From Thioalkalivibrio sp. XN8 (lineage in GTDB: Bacteria > Pseudomonadota > Gammaproteobacteria > Steroidobacterales > XN24): 64,000 nucleotides of DNA. The position numbers were made by a program, and so were the translations under genes. The stretch spans positions 180,296-244,295 of the forward strand of contig NZ_JAALFH010000066.1 in the NCBI RefSeq assembly GCF_011058255.1, read 5' to 3'. Positions within the stretch are counted from its first letter, which is position 1; the number at the start of each line of letters is the position of its first letter. The notes under the pieces were generated by a model that was given only the letters and a program-made list of their open reading frames with translations, made no database searches and was not told where the DNA came from. Below are positions 63,983-64,000 of the stretch, in pieces.

Positions 63983-64000
63983 GCCACCTTCGTCGTTAAT

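Overview
The window is a GC-rich, gene-dense chromosomal segment. It looks like a respiratory gammaproteobacterium, perhaps near the Chromatiales/Xanthomonadales/Nevskiales-type lineages. This rests on the gene families and their order: an FNR/ANR regulator beside a complete cco (cbb3 oxidase) cluster, icd with aceK, a TonB2-type exbD-tonB-TPR set, and a his operon headed by a TrpR-like regulator. I see no insertion sequence, prophage, integrase, plasmid function or CRISPR array. No gap between genes exceeds about 200 bases, and many genes overlap by 1-4 bases as in tight operons.

Layout. 1-7.6 kb: the end of a TonB energising system (exbD partial, tonB, TPR protein), then a large TonB-dependent receptor and a beta-helix-like surface lipoprotein, with a Pho-box-like promoter in between. 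7.7-15.2 kb: an M17 aminopeptidase, a DUF1461 membrane protein, icd-aceK, and a lipoprotein oligopeptidase. 15.3-23.3 kb: a CBS protein, a small membrane protein, a second TonB-dependent receptor with a thioesterase and a small unknown protein, then a 1350-residue AAA ATPase/membrane/beta-propeller protein and an EexN-like lipoprotein. 23.3-34.9 kb: ccoN-O-Q-P-unknown-G-H-I-S-tauE, ompW, an FNR box, fnr and a universal stress protein.

35-51 kb: an S9 peptidase; a seven-gene operon (chalcone-isomerase-like, DUF3833, MerR, SnoaL-like, FAD oxidase, DUF1365, cyclopropane-synthase-like methyltransferase) resembling lipid-modification/photo-oxidative-stress clusters; a BigR-type persulfide sensor divergent from a persulfide dioxygenase; cysteine synthase with a chagasin-like inhibitor; a PQQ sugar dehydrogenase; an M48 protease with LemA; and MscS. 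51-56.3 kb: housekeeping genes (tRNA-Pro, ispB, rplU-rpmA-obgE, rpsT, ctaA, a cytochrome c). 56.3-64 kb: a complete histidine operon, hisR-like regulator then hisG-D-C-B-H-A-F-IE, closed by a strong terminator.

Taken together, the genes suggest an aerobic to microaerobic organism that degrades peptides and scavenges nutrients through TonB receptors. Oxygen control runs through FNR and sulfane-sulfur control through BigR. The observations I rate highest are: an apparent AUU start for hisF; a 16-bp palindrome laid over the his promoter; the AAA/transmembrane/propeller protein with an inserted P-domain-like segment; the seven-gene MerR lipid cluster; and a 41-nt perfect inverted repeat abutting the rplU promoter.
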